From assembly GCA_013153635.1 (NCBI GenBank), contig JAADDZ010000024.1:24428-88427 (forward strand): a stretch of DNA of 64,000 nt, in the 5' to 3' direction. The notes under the pieces are model-generated. The model saw only the letters and a program-made list of their open reading frames with translations. It did no database searches and was not told the origin of the DNA. This document shows, piece after piece, positions 33,131-41,919 of the stretch. The DNA is from Aquificota bacterium. Lineage in GTDB: Bacteria > Aquificota > Aquificia > Aquificales > Hydrogenothermaceae. The translations under genes were made by a program, and so were the position numbers. The stretch's first letter is position 1. Every line of letters begins with the position of its first letter.

Positions 33131-34105
33131 TTGATAAAAATAGGAATTACCTTAGGAGACCCTTGTGGAATCTCTCCAGAAATTCTTTTAAAATCTCTTA
33201 AATATCTACCCAAAGCTACCTATGTGATATATGGTTCTAAATCTATTTTAGATAAACTTTCAAAACAGTTAGATATACCTTTTGAACCTCTTTTGATAAA
33301 AACACCCTTAGAAATAAAAAAAGAGGGAATCTATCTTATCAATATTTATGACCGAGATTTTGAGGTAGGGAAACCTTCTGTAGAATCAGGAAAAGCATCG
33401 ATTCTCTTTTTGGAAAGGGCTACTAAGGATATTTTAAACAAAAACCTTGATGCTTTGGTTACCCTTCCAATATCAAAAGAATATACGATGAAGGCAGGAT
33501 TCAAATATGCTGGTCATACAGATTTTTTGGTAGAAAGTTCCAAAGCTAAAGAATACTCAATGGTTCTAGCTTGTAACCAATTAAAAGTAGCGTTAATTAC
33601 TACCCATATTCCTCTAAAAGAAGTTCCAAAATATATAACAAAACAAAGAATCATATCCAAAATCGAGCTGATAAATAAAGAATTAACCACAAAATTTGAG
33701 ATAAAATCTCCTAAAATCGCTGTCTTAGGACTGAATCCTCATGCTGGAGATGGCGGTAATATTGGAAAAGAGGAGATTGAAATAATTCAACCTGCATGTG
33801 AAGTTTTAAGAGAAAGAGGTATATATGTGACCAATCCCCTATCTGCTGATACCGCTTTTTGCAGGCGCAAAGAGTTTGACATATTTGTCGCTATGTACCA
33901 TGACCAAGGGCTTATACCTTTAAAAGTTCTATGTTTTAGAAAAGCTGTGAATATAACCTTTGGTTTACCTTTCATTAGAACTTCTCCAGACCACGGAACA
34001 GCTTTTGATATTGCAGGGAAAGGTCTAGCAGACCCTTCCTCTTTTATTGAATCTGTGAAATTAGCTCATAGTTTAATACTTAAGGCAAAAAACACAAGCT
34101 TTTGA
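33131..34105 (+). CDS. pdxA: 4-hydroxythreonine-4-phosphate dehydrogenase
   Basis: NAD-dependent dehydrogenase of the DXP-dependent vitamin B6 pathway. Motifs are [18 protein letters not shown] at the N-terminus, [36 protein letters not shown] and [11 protein letters not shown], which hold the metal-binding His residues. I prefer TTG 33131, giving the normal family start MIKIGIT and 324 residues; TTG 33116 would overlap dsrH more and adds five residues. No clear ribosome site, so it is probably coupled to dsrH. The end overlaps a convergent lipoprotein gene by 33 bases. Confidence 0.92.
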   Translation: MIKIGITLGDPCGISPEILLKSLKYLPKATYVIYGSKSILDKLSKQLDIPFEPLLIKTPLEIKKEGIYLINIYDRDFEVGKPSVESGKASILFLERATKDILNKNLDALVTLPISKEYTMKAGFKYAGHTDFLVESSKAKEYSMVLACNQLKVALITTHIPLKEVPKYITKQRIISKIELINKELTTKFEIKSPKIAVLGLNPHAGDGGNIGKEEIEIIQPACEVLRERGIYVTNPLSADTAFCRRKEFDIFVAMYHDQGLIPLKVLCFRKAVNITFGLPFIRTSPDHGTAFDIAGKGLADPSSFIESVKLAHSLILKAKNTSF

Positions 34106-34558
34106 TAATTTAAAATCATAGAAAAATTCAGAAGGAAGAGATTTTTCTCTTGTTATACTTAGAGTTGGAACTATGAGTCCCCCTTGGGATACTTTTATAA
34201 ATACTTCTTTTTCTTTATTTATCCTAAAGATTTTTATGTCACTGTAACTTGCTCCATGAGTAGGTACATTTATACCACAGTAGATAAGGTGAGCGCCCGG
34301 TTGAGCAGGGACAATTAAAAATGTTTCATCGTTTAAAACGCCGATAAAGTTCTCATCTAAAAAACAGTTAACAGGTTTTGAGACTCCTCTTATCCCATCA
34401 TCTCTATACACATACACTAATGTTTTGACCTTCTTTTTTATAGAGTTTACCAAATAGTATGTTCTTTTTTCATCGTAAGTTGACACTTTTTGGCTACAGG
34501 ACGTTAGTATTGAGGCTGTTAGTATTGCAATTGAAAAAATTGCGGCTTTTTTTATCAT
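34073..34558 (-). CDS. small lipoprotein, DUF2846-like
   Basis: A 161-residue protein with a classic lipobox, LTSC, at residues 18-21. The soluble part has [20 protein letters not shown], then [15 protein letters not shown], a pattern resembling DUF2846 and related periplasmic domains in which a short beta domain presents a PGxH turn. Function unknown. Three other Cys occur after the lipid anchor, two in the C-terminal CVFC. The 3' end overlaps pdxA. Probably a single-gene unit with its own promoter. Confidence 0.75.
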   Translation of the reverse strand: MIKKAAIFSIAILTASILTSCSQKVSTYDEKRTYYLVNSIKKKVKTLVYVYRDDGIRGVSKPVNCFLDENFIGVLNDETFLIVPAQPGAHLIYCGINVPTHGASYSDIKIFRINKEKEVFIKVSQGGLIVPTLSITREKSLPSEFFYDFKLSKACVFCLKY

Positions 34559-34622
34559 GGATAGTTCCCCACTTTTTCTTTTTTAGCCATTATAAACAAC
34601 TATTTTTTTAGTTTCAATTTGT

Positions 34623-34895
34623 TTAACCGCTGTTGGTTTTTGTTAATCTTTCGATAATCTCTTTATTCTTTTCTTCTATATGTAGCTGTTTTTTATAAAC
34701 ATATATAAGAGTGAGTATATATCCAATGAAACAAAAAAGGTGAAAAACAAGCTGACCCGGAGCTAAAAGGTTCTCTCCTAGCAAGAAACTAAGCATCTCT
34801 GAAGTTATCTCTGCAAAGAATATAAATAAAAAAGTAATCCCAAAGAATAACGTTACCCTTCTATTTAAAAGATATTCTTTATCTGTATTTTCCAA
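34623..34895 (-). CDS. small two-helix membrane protein translated from TTG
   Basis: Not recognised; 90 residues with two transmembrane segments (about 13-33 and 46-64) and a charged C-terminal helix (EEKNKEIIERL). The longest open frame would start at 34946 inside corA, but a TTG at 34895 has a perfect AGGAGT six bases ahead that overlaps the corA stop codon, so I take this as the real start (MENTDKEY). This implies translational coupling with corA. A role linked to CorA is possible but not shown. Confidence 0.65.
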   Translation of the reverse strand: MENTDKEYLLNRRVTLFFGITFLFIFFAEITSEMLSFLLGENLLAPGQLVFHLFCFIGYILTLIYVYKKQLHIEEKNKEIIERLTKTNSG

Positions 34896-34905
34896 GTTTG
34901 TACTC

Positions 34906-35883
34906 CTAAAGCCACCCTTTTTTCTTAAATATAAGGAGAGGAACAACCGCAGACAATATCATCATAAAAATAGCAAAAGGGTAGCCATACTTCCATGATA
35001 ATTCTGGCATGTTTTGAAAGTTCATTCCATATATGCTTGCAATTAGAGTAGGAGGCAGAAATATAACTGACATAACTGTGAATATTTTTATAACTTTATT
35101 TTGTTCTATGTTTAGTAAGCCTAAGAAGGTATTTTGTAGATAATCTAATCTTTCAAAATTAAAGGTGGTATAGTCTATGAGAGAATTTACATCTTTTATC
35201 ATTATTCTAAAATCTTCTCTAAGATTTTTGGGAACTTTGTAGCTTCTAAGTAGAGAAGATAGAATTCTTTGTTTATCTATGAGATTTTCTCTTATTGTCA
35301 TATTTAAATCTTCATATGCCGATATAGATTCGATGATATGCTCTGTTATATCTATACCTGTAAAAACCAATCTACTTAACTTAGTAAGTTCTTTGGCAAG
35401 ATACTCTAAGGTGTCTGCATCTGAATCTATCCTTATCTCAAATATACCAGCTAGTATGTACAAACCATCTTCATACTGTTTTGGGTTTGTTTTCAATTTT
35501 TTTATAAATTCATTAAAAGTTCTTAGTTCTTTATATCTTGTGGTGATTAAAAGGTGTCTTTTTACTATAAAGGTAACTGTTTCATTGTAAGCTGTATCTT
35601 TTTCTTTTATAAGGAAATAGGTGTTTATCGTGATGCTCTCTTCATCTTCCCAATATCTTGAACTTATTTCTATTTCTTTAGTTTTTTGTCGAGTAGGAAA
35701 CTCAACATCAAAATTTTTGGATACCCAGCTTATCTCTTCTGGAGAAGGATATAAAAGGTCTATCCATAGAATATTACTGTAATCTAAATTTTGCTGATTT
35801 AGGTAGGTGTCTATATTTTTCGACAGGTCTGTGATTTGAACTGACCTTATTTCTGAATCTAGTTTAACAAACATTCTAATCAT
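34906..35883 (-). CDS. corA: CorA-family Mg2+/Co2+ transporter
   Basis: Pentameric inner-membrane divalent cation channel. The large N-terminal cytoplasmic domain (about 1-255) is followed by two transmembrane helices, and the signature YGMNF occurs at the end of the first (ASIYGMNFQNMPEL). The FTVMSVIFLPPTLIAS block preceding it is also typical. The C-terminus is the usual short basic tail (FKKKGWL). Length 325 is standard. Diverges from the lipoprotein/barrel gene pair. Confidence 0.95.
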   Translation of the reverse strand: MIRMFVKLDSEIRSVQITDLSKNIDTYLNQQNLDYSNILWIDLLYPSPEEISWVSKNFDVEFPTRQKTKEIEISSRYWEDEESITINTYFLIKEKDTAYNETVTFIVKRHLLITTRYKELRTFNEFIKKLKTNPKQYEDGLYILAGIFEIRIDSDADTLEYLAKELTKLSRLVFTGIDITEHIIESISAYEDLNMTIRENLIDKQRILSSLLRSYKVPKNLREDFRIMIKDVNSLIDYTTFNFERLDYLQNTFLGLLNIEQNKVIKIFTVMSVIFLPPTLIASIYGMNFQNMPELSWKYGYPFAIFMMILSAVVPLLIFKKKGWL

Positions 35884-35967
35884 AACAGGATAAATTATAA
35901 ATTATTTTTATAAATTATTAAAAAGTTCTATATATCTTATCGTAAAAAGATAATTCTTATGATATTC

Positions 35968-35997
35968 TTGCCGATACAAAAAAGGAGTATATATAAT
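35968..35997 (+). promoter_or_regulatory. candidate sigma-70 promoter for the lipoprotein/barrel pair
   Basis: TTGCCG (35968-35973) and a perfect TATAAT (35992-35997) separated by 18 bases, in the divergent gap between corA and the 36.1 kb lipoprotein. Start of transcription would be near 36004, leaving a leader of about 100 bases. A second TATAAT lies at 36062-36067 without a good -35. Confidence 0.45.
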
Positions 35998-36104
35998 TAA
36001 AAAGGGGGGTGAGTTTGAACCTAATAGATAGAGTTTTGGTCTTTGAGGTGTTACAAAGGTATATAATAAAGAATAATATGTCTATTGAAGGAAAGGTTAC
36101 TTTT

Positions 36105-37298
36105 ATGAAAACTGTAAAAATATTTTTAATCTTTATACTTTTTGTAGTTTTTGGCTGTAGTTCAGACAACTCTCAAGAAGACGAATGTAAAATAGAACTA
36201 ATATCAGCTATAGAAAATGAAGACTTTCAGTTAGCACTCTCTATATTAGAAAATGAAAGCTGTAACTTTACACAAGAAGAAAAAATCATAAATAAAGCTC
36301 TCATATATAACATTCAAGGAAATGTAGACTTTTTAGAGATTTCTGCATATTTAGCTGAATTAATATCCGAAGATGAAAAATATAGAAAAATATCCCTATA
36401 CCTATCTACAGATGCTTCATCTCAAAATCTGCAAAATATAGAAGAAGCTTTGCAGGTTTATTCTCAAATAAATAGTGATGATGATTTAGTAACCTACTGC
36501 TATACGTACAGAGAAGACCTAACTAGAAAAGAACAAGACATATGTTATTTTGCTGGATTATCGTTTCTTACAAAGTCAGTTCATACCCTTTTTATAGGGT
36601 TAGCAAATGAAGGAGGAAGTACTGCAAAACAGGTAGCAAATAAATTTTTACTGCAGGCTAAAAGGTACACCTTTTGTACAGAAGATAGAAATCAAAACAA
36701 TATAATAGATGAGGTTGATGCCCTTTTATGTGCTGTAAAATACTCACAGGGGGATAACTGTGATATTGATAATTTACTTTTAACTACAAAAGATATAACA
36801 ATCGATGTTCAAGGTAATGTATACAACTATTCTCTTTTAAAGATAAAAATAAAAAGTGACGAAGACCAATGCTCTATATATGAAGATGTGATACTGTACA
36901 AACTCTACAGTAAAGATACAAATAAAATAATACTCACAGAAAATTACTGTGACCAAAATTATAGTCCTTGTGATACTCCAGATGAAAATAGCTGTTTTCC
37001 CTGTCCTGTATTTATAAATGGACAGATGATTCCTATAATAGACACAGTTACATACTCGTTAAACGCTTCATACAAAACTATATGGAGTTCTTTTGATGCT
37101 CCTGAAGATACAAACATGGCAAAAGTCTCTAGAGACTTCTTAAAAGAGATATGTTTACCAAAACCTGAAGACTGTATATGTGGACGGACTGACCCATGTA
37201 CAGAAGAAGATTTAGATTACTATATAGTTCCCCTTACAATAACAGAGGAAGCTTTGATAAATTACCTTCAAACCCACTACCAAGAGGAAGAGGATTAA
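36105..37298 (+). CDS. Cys-rich lipoprotein with EF-hand-like loop
   Basis: Not assigned to a family. Start chosen at ATG 36105, which puts the lipoprotein signal at the N-terminus (lipobox VFGC, Cys18) and has GAAAGG upstream; an open frame from GTG 36009 adds 32 residues that do not look like a signal. The 397-residue protein has a helical, TPR-like N-terminal half (about 25-150), an acidic loop DRNQNNIIDEVD that fits an EF-hand/dockerin-type calcium site, and paired Cys in the second half (DQNYSPCD, CFPC, CICGRTDPC). One base separates its stop from the start of the next gene. Confidence 0.75.
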   Translation: MKTVKIFLIFILFVVFGCSSDNSQEDECKIELISAIENEDFQLALSILENESCNFTQEEKIINKALIYNIQGNVDFLEISAYLAELISEDEKYRKISLYLSTDASSQNLQNIEEALQVYSQINSDDDLVTYCYTYREDLTRKEQDICYFAGLSFLTKSVHTLFIGLANEGGSTAKQVANKFLLQAKRYTFCTEDRNQNNIIDEVDALLCAVKYSQGDNCDIDNLLLTTKDITIDVQGNVYNYSLLKIKIKSDEDQCSIYEDVILYKLYSKDTNKIILTENYCDQNYSPCDTPDENSCFPCPVFINGQMIPIIDTVTYSLNASYKTIWSSFDAPEDTNMAKVSRDFLKEICLPKPEDCICGRTDPCTEEDLDYYIVPLTITEEALINYLQTHYQEEED

Positions 37299-38456
37299 AT
37301 GAGAAAAATAAATTATATTTTTTTACTGCTTTTCATAGTATTACTAAAAATATCAAACGCCCAGATATATGAATACCCAGTTATTTACAAAGACCCAAGG
37401 ATTATGGGAAGGGGAGGGGTGAATATAGCTTTAGGAGGCTATAGTACATCTGTACTATACAATCCAGCCTCTATTTCTTTGAATAAGAAGAACAAATATT
37501 TAGTAGATATGCTTAGGATTAATCTAAGTTATGATGAAAACGGGATACCTTTCTTTAATGACATACAAGATGCGGTATCAACTGGAGATAGAAATCAGAA
37601 CGGTTATGTAGAAGATGATAGATTGAAAGAAGTTTTAAATGTTTTAAACAGCTACAGCGGTCAAACCGCACATGCAGGGTGGGATACTGTTGTTGCTATC
37701 TCTAGAACAGGGAGCGATATAGCTTATTCTTTTGGTCTTTTAATATCTACACGGTACACCGCAAAGATATACAAATACTCTCATACAGAAGGCGTGATAA
37801 ACGTATACTTTGATAACTACATAGTACCTTTTGCTGGAGTTTCTTTTAACTTCTTTCAAAAGAAACTTTCCTTAGCTCTATTGTGGAAATATATATTTAG
37901 AAGGTCTACATATGACAATGTATCAGCGAGAGAGATAGCATATAAAGGATACGAAATAGACAGCTATATTATAGACGACTTAGGAGATGAAGGAAAATCA
38001 AACGCTTTTGATATAGGAGCTGTGTATAGAATTCCTCTCTTACCTATCCTGAAACCAACCTTAGGAATATCTATTCAAAACATTGGAAATCCTGATTTAG
38101 GTGAATTAGGAGAATTTCCGCAAACGATAAATGTAGGATTTGGTATGAATCCTATTATCAAAGGATATAGAGGCATAAAATTAGGAATAGATTACATAGA
38201 TATAACAAAAAACATAGATACAGACAAGGACACCAAAAAAAGACTTAGATATGGAATGGAGATAAAAGTAATAGATAATCCTATATTAAACTTTACAGTA
38301 AGAACAGGTATCTACCAAGGGTATCTTACCGCAGGGATAGAAGCTAGATTAACAGTCGTTAGTTTTATATTTACAACCTACGCAGAAGAGTTAGGTATAG
38401 AATCTGGACAAGACAAAAACAGAAGGTATATATTATCAGCTGGATTGTCATGGTGA
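37299..38456 (+). CDS. outer-membrane beta-barrel protein, TraF/PorV-like
   Basis: 385 residues with a signal peptide (about 1-21, cleavage after SNA). The mature start, DPRIMGRGGVNIALG then SVLYNPASIS, is the FadL-superfamily/TraF_2 signature (xxMGxGGxxxA...NPAxL). The rest alternates amphipathic strands, ending YILSAGLSW with a C-terminal aromatic as barrels require. Residues 97-108 hold DRNQNGYVEDDR, an EF-hand-like loop that echoes the loop in the preceding lipoprotein. The start directly follows the lipoprotein stop, so the two form a unit. Ligand unknown. Confidence 0.75.
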   Translation: MRKINYIFLLLFIVLLKISNAQIYEYPVIYKDPRIMGRGGVNIALGGYSTSVLYNPASISLNKKNKYLVDMLRINLSYDENGIPFFNDIQDAVSTGDRNQNGYVEDDRLKEVLNVLNSYSGQTAHAGWDTVVAISRTGSDIAYSFGLLISTRYTAKIYKYSHTEGVINVYFDNYIVPFAGVSFNFFQKKLSLALLWKYIFRRSTYDNVSAREIAYKGYEIDSYIIDDLGDEGKSNAFDIGAVYRIPLLPILKPTLGISIQNIGNPDLGELGEFPQTINVGFGMNPIIKGYRGIKLGIDYIDITKNIDTDKDTKKRLRYGMEIKVIDNPILNFTVRTGIYQGYLTAGIEARLTVVSFIFTTYAEELGIESGQDKNRRYILSAGLSW

Positions 38457-38523
38457 TTTGAAAATAAAGCCTGTCTATTATATACTATAAACTTGTCTGA
38501 TTTTAATACTGGAGGAAAGATTT

Positions 38524-38943
38524 ATGAACGCTTTAATTCAAGAAGTAGAAGAAAAGTATATACCAAAGAAAGAATATGATTTTAGACCTGGAGATACAGT
38601 AAAGGTACATGTAAAGGTAAAAGAGAGGAATAAAGAAAGAATCCAGATATTTGAAGGAGTAGTAATAAGAATCAAAGGAGCAGGGGCAGGTAAAACTTTT
38701 ACCGTTAGGAAAGTTTCCTATGGAGTAGGGATAGAAAGGATATTCCCATTTGCATGTCCATCTGTTCAAAATATAGAAGTAGTTAAAAGAGGAAAAGTAA
38801 GAAGAGCTAAACTCTACTATCTTAGAGAGAGAAAAGGAAAAGCCGCCAAGGTAAAAGAAATAAAAGAATGGGAAATTATGAAAAGAAGGAAAGAATCCCA
38901 AGCCGCGAAAAAATCGAAACAAGAAAACTCCCAAAACCAGTAA
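38524..38943 (+). CDS. rplS: 50S ribosomal protein L19
   Basis: Large-subunit protein at the 30S-50S interface. The 139-residue product has the L19 core ([71 protein letters not shown]) and a basic C-terminal tail of about 25 residues beyond the usual end. GGAGGAAAG precedes the ATG. Followed three bases later by rnhB, a common pairing. Confidence 0.97.
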   Translation: MNALIQEVEEKYIPKKEYDFRPGDTVKVHVKVKERNKERIQIFEGVVIRIKGAGAGKTFTVRKVSYGVGIERIFPFACPSVQNIEVVKRGKVRRAKLYYLRERKGKAAKVKEIKEWEIMKRRKESQAAKKSKQENSQNQ

Positions 38944-38946
38944 TCA

Positions 38947-39525
38947 ATGTTAGAAATAGAAAAAGACCTAACATTGAAAGGGTTCAGATACATAGCTGGA
39001 GTTGATGAAGCAGGAAGAGGACCCCTTGCAGGTCCTGTTGTATCTGCATCAGTGATATTCCCAAGTAATATAAAACCTTTTGTACCAGCAGATTCTAAAA
39101 AACTTTCGAAAAGAGAGAGAGAAGAGTTGTATTACCAGATAAAAGAATCTGCCTTATCTGTAGGAATAGGGGTAGTAGATAACACGGTAATAGATAAGAT
39201 AAACATATTAAACGCAACCAAACTAGCCATGAAAAGAGCAGTTAGAGATTTAAAAATGAAAATAGAGGTTTTAATCTCTGACTATGTAAACTTGGAAGAA
39301 TACTATTGTTTTGCTTTGAAAAAGGCAGATGAAATAAGTCATACAGTTGCCGCATCAAGTATTGTAGCAAAAGTGTACAGAGACAAAATAATGGAAGAGT
39401 TTGCAAAGATATATCCTCATTCCTTTGATAAACATAAAGGTTATCCAACAAAACAACATATAGAAGAACTAAAAAAATATGGGGTTTCACCTATACACAG
39501 AAAATCCTTTAGATTAAGCTTTTGA
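38947..39525 (+). CDS. rnhB: ribonuclease HII
   Basis: Cleaves RNA of RNA-DNA hybrids and single ribonucleotides in DNA. The catalytic DEAGRG motif lies in IAGVDEAGRGPLAGPVVSA, with further carboxylates in the EVLISDYVNLEEYY and HTVAASSIVAKVYRDKIM regions. The C-terminal YPHSFDKHKGYPTKQH is also typical. Length 192 is normal. The start is three bases after the rplS stop; the ribosome site would be inside the end of rplS and is weak. Confidence 0.96.
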   Translation: MLEIEKDLTLKGFRYIAGVDEAGRGPLAGPVVSASVIFPSNIKPFVPADSKKLSKREREELYYQIKESALSVGIGVVDNTVIDKINILNATKLAMKRAVRDLKMKIEVLISDYVNLEEYYCFALKKADEISHTVAASSIVAKVYRDKIMEEFAKIYPHSFDKHKGYPTKQHIEELKKYGVSPIHRKSFRLSF

Positions 39526-39573
39526 TATTAAACTCCGAAAAAAATTATCAACCTTCATAAAAATAAAAAAAAA

Positions 39574-40644
39574 ATGGAAAACAAAATAATAGATTGTCAG
39601 TTATATAAAAAACTTTTAAATAACGAAAAGTTATCCACAGAAGATATTAAAACACTTATGAACATAGTCAGGAAGGAGATAAATTTCCTTATTCGTAATA
39701 ATATTATTCTATCTCCAATGAACTACGAAAGATGGTTTAGGATATTTTGTTATCTACATGAAAAAGGAAAAGAACTTACAGATTTAGAGATACTAGGCTT
39801 ATACAAAGACCTCTTTTTTAAAGATAGCTCTACAATTAGCTACCTCCCAATAGAAGAAAGACCTATCGGATTTGTAGAAAAGCTGAAAAAAGTAGCAGAC
39901 ACGATAGATGAAAAATTAAAAGAGATAATAGAATCAATAAACAACCATCAAAAAGAGATAGACCAACACTCTAGCGTTATAGAAGAAAACAAAGAAAAAA
40001 TAAAAGAAAACGAAGAAATTACAAAAGCACTTAACCAAATATTAAAAGAGTTAGAAGAATTAAAACAGCAAAATAAAACCCTCAAAGAAGAATTACACAG
40101 ATACCATCAAGATATAGAAAAACTCAAAGAAGAACTAAATCAAGCAAAAACAGAGGCAAATATAGACTTTCTTACAACCTTATACAACCGAAGAAGATTT
40201 GAAAGAGCGCTTTTAGATATGCTAAAAGACTACAAAGAGAGAAAATATCCATTTTCTATCATTTTGTTAGACATAGATGACTTTAAAACGATAAATGACA
40301 AATATGGACACCCGGTAGGAGACTTAGTTTTAAAAGAAGTAGCAAACATACTAAAAAATTACCTTAGAGCTAACTCTGTATCTGCAAGAATAGGAGGTGA
40401 AGAATTTGGGATATTACTTCCGGGAGTGGAGATTAAAGATGCAGTTAAAATAGCAGAAAGGTTAAAACATATCATAGAAAATAGACATATAAAAACTGAT
40501 GGAACTTTTATAAAATTTACCGCAAGTTTTGGTATTACTCAAGCCAAAGAGGGAGATACACTAAACTCTATCATAGAAAGGGCTGACAAAGCTCTATACA
40601 AGTCAAAACAGACAGGGAAAAATAGAATATCTGTGGAGCTTTGA
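39574..40644 (+). CDS. GGDEF diguanylate cyclase with coiled-coil sensor arm
   Basis: Predicted to make cyclic di-GMP. Residues about 1-95 form a helical domain of unknown type; about 105-190 is a long coiled coil rich in Lys/Glu; the GGDEF domain runs from about 196 to the end, with the active site GGEEF at residues 275-279. The RxxD inhibition site that usually precedes it is RANS here, so product feedback is probably lost. Cytosolic, no membrane helix. No ribosome site can be seen before the ATG, which follows an A-run. Convergent with the thioredoxin-like gene with no gap. Confidence 0.9.
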   Translation: MENKIIDCQLYKKLLNNEKLSTEDIKTLMNIVRKEINFLIRNNIILSPMNYERWFRIFCYLHEKGKELTDLEILGLYKDLFFKDSSTISYLPIEERPIGFVEKLKKVADTIDEKLKEIIESINNHQKEIDQHSSVIEENKEKIKENEEITKALNQILKELEELKQQNKTLKEELHRYHQDIEKLKEELNQAKTEANIDFLTTLYNRRRFERALLDMLKDYKERKYPFSIILLDIDDFKTINDKYGHPVGDLVLKEVANILKNYLRANSVSARIGGEEFGILLPGVEIKDAVKIAERLKHIIENRHIKTDGTFIKFTASFGITQAKEGDTLNSIIERADKALYKSKQTGKNRISVEL

Positions 40645-41124
40645 CTATTTTAAAAACCGCTTAATCCATTCTTCTAGAACTTTGTAGCTATGTCTTCCAA
40701 GAAAAATCCTTCTGATAGAGAGGTCTTTATCTAAAAGATACGTGGTAGGACTTCCAAGTATCCTGTACTTCCTAAGAATATCTTCATTTGCAAAAATACA
40801 AGGAATCTCCTCTATTCCTAACTCTCTTTTCATCTTCTTTACCTTTTGAGGACTTACAGTATCCATAACCATAATTAAAGTTTTAAAACCTTTATCTTTA
40901 TACTTCTTGTACACATACAAAACATCGTAAGGAATGTACTTTTTACATACTTTACAAGTGGTTTTACAAAAAACTATCAAACTAACGTAACCTTTCAAAT
41001 CAGAGAGCTTTACAATATTCCCATTTTCATCTTTTAACTCAAAATAAGGAGCTTTTAGCCCTTTACCATATGTGTAAGTTAATGTTATTAATAATAGTAC
41101 AACAATAAAACCTTTTATTTTCAT
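40645..41124 (-). CDS. exported thioredoxin-like (TlpA/AhpC-TSA) protein
   Basis: Start taken at ATG 41124 (159 residues), giving a signal peptide MKIKGFIVVLLLITLTYTYG; an open frame from 41304 adds 60 residues of low-complexity Tyr/Phe sequence from the intergenic region. The mature protein has KAPYFELKDENGNIVKLSDL, the redox motif CKVC in VFCKTTCKVCKK (a further Cys precedes it), and GSPTTYLLDKD with the cis-Pro segment. Likely a periplasmic disulfide reductase, for cytochrome c maturation or similar. Divergent from sdhB. Confidence 0.82.
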   Translation of the reverse strand: MKIKGFIVVLLLITLTYTYGKGLKAPYFELKDENGNIVKLSDLKGYVSLIVFCKTTCKVCKKYIPYDVLYVYKKYKDKGFKTLIMVMDTVSPQKVKKMKRELGIEEIPCIFANEDILRKYRILGSPTTYLLDKDLSIRRIFLGRHSYKVLEEWIKRFLK

Positions 41125-41187
41125 AAGAATAAAATATAGGCTATATTGAAGATATTGTAAATATATAAAATATAAAAAGGTGAAAAG

Positions 41188-41919
41188 ATGGAAAAAGTAA
41201 AGATAAAGATAAAAAGGTTCGATGGGAAAGTAGAAAAAATAGAAACATATGAAATACCATATGACGAAAGAACTACCATAATAGAGGCTCTCATGTACAT
41301 ACAATCAGAGATAGACCCTACCATAGGGTTTAGAGTTCAGTGTAGAGCCGCAATCTGTGGAACTTGTGGTTTGCTAGTAAACCAAGAGTATAAACTAGGC
41401 TGTAGAACAAAAATAGTAGATATTGTAAAAGATAAAGAGATATTTTTAGAGCCAATGAAAAATCTAAAAGTTATAAAGGACTTAGTAGTTGACCATTCTG
41501 AATTCTTGCAAAAATTAAAGAATGTAAAGGCATGGTTTGTACCAAAAGAGCCTTTTGAAAAAGTCTTTCCAGAAGACCTGAAAAAATTTGAAAAAGAGAC
41601 AGACTGTATCCTATGTGGACTTTGTTATAGTATATGTCCTGTTTTTGAAACAGACGAACCTTTTGGAGGACCTATAAACTATGTAAAAACATATAGATTT
41701 TGGAAAGATAAGAACGATGCCCTTGGAGATGAAAGGATAGTTCTTGCAAGAGAAAACCATATAACGAGCTGTGTACACTGTAAGTACTGTAGTATGACTT
41801 GTCCAAAAGAAATTCCAGTAGAGCAAGATATATTCCAGATAGAATTCTATGGAAAACAAAAAGGAATTATAGAAAAAGAAGAAAATCAGTTTGATTTTGG
41901 AGATTTTGGAAGCTTTTAA
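41188..41919 (+). CDS. sdhB: succinate dehydrogenase/fumarate reductase iron-sulfur subunit, extra-Cys type
   Basis: Electron-transfer subunit. N-terminal [2Fe-2S] ligands C52, C57, C60 and C72 (QCRAAICGTCGLLVN, LGC) and two ferredoxin-like Cys motifs: C140-x2-C143-x2-C146-x3-C150P and C195-x2-C198-x2-C201-x3-C205P. In the classical protein the second motif is C-x5-C-x3-CP, giving a [3Fe-4S] centre; the additional C198 here is the residue known to allow a [4Fe-4S] instead, the arrangement of type-E succinate:quinone reductases. 243 residues. No anchor subunit is nearby and sdhA is 14.7 kb away. The stop overlaps the convergent AI-2E gene. Confidence 0.93.
   Translation: MEKVKIKIKRFDGKVEKIETYEIPYDERTTIIEALMYIQSEIDPTIGFRVQCRAAICGTCGLLVNQEYKLGCRTKIVDIVKDKEIFLEPMKNLKVIKDLVVDHSEFLQKLKNVKAWFVPKEPFEKVFPEDLKKFEKETDCILCGLCYSICPVFETDEPFGGPINYVKTYRFWKDKNDALGDERIVLARENHITSCVHCKYCSMTCPKEIPVEQDIFQIEFYGKQKGIIEKEENQFDFGDFGSF

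Noticed and set aside
36009-36104. N-terminal extension of the 36 kb lipoprotein from GTG 36009
   Set aside because: The added residues lie ahead of a complete lipoprotein signal, which must be N-terminal; the later ATG has its own ribosome site.
39631-39639. Perfect DnaA box TTATCCACA inside the GGDEF gene
   Set aside because: A single box in coding sequence; only a poor second match (TTATCAACC near 39547) nearby and no cluster, so not called as an origin.
41125-41304. 60-residue extension of the thioredoxin-like protein
   Set aside because: Tyr/Phe-rich low-complexity sequence opposite the start of sdhB; a normal signal peptide begins at 41124.
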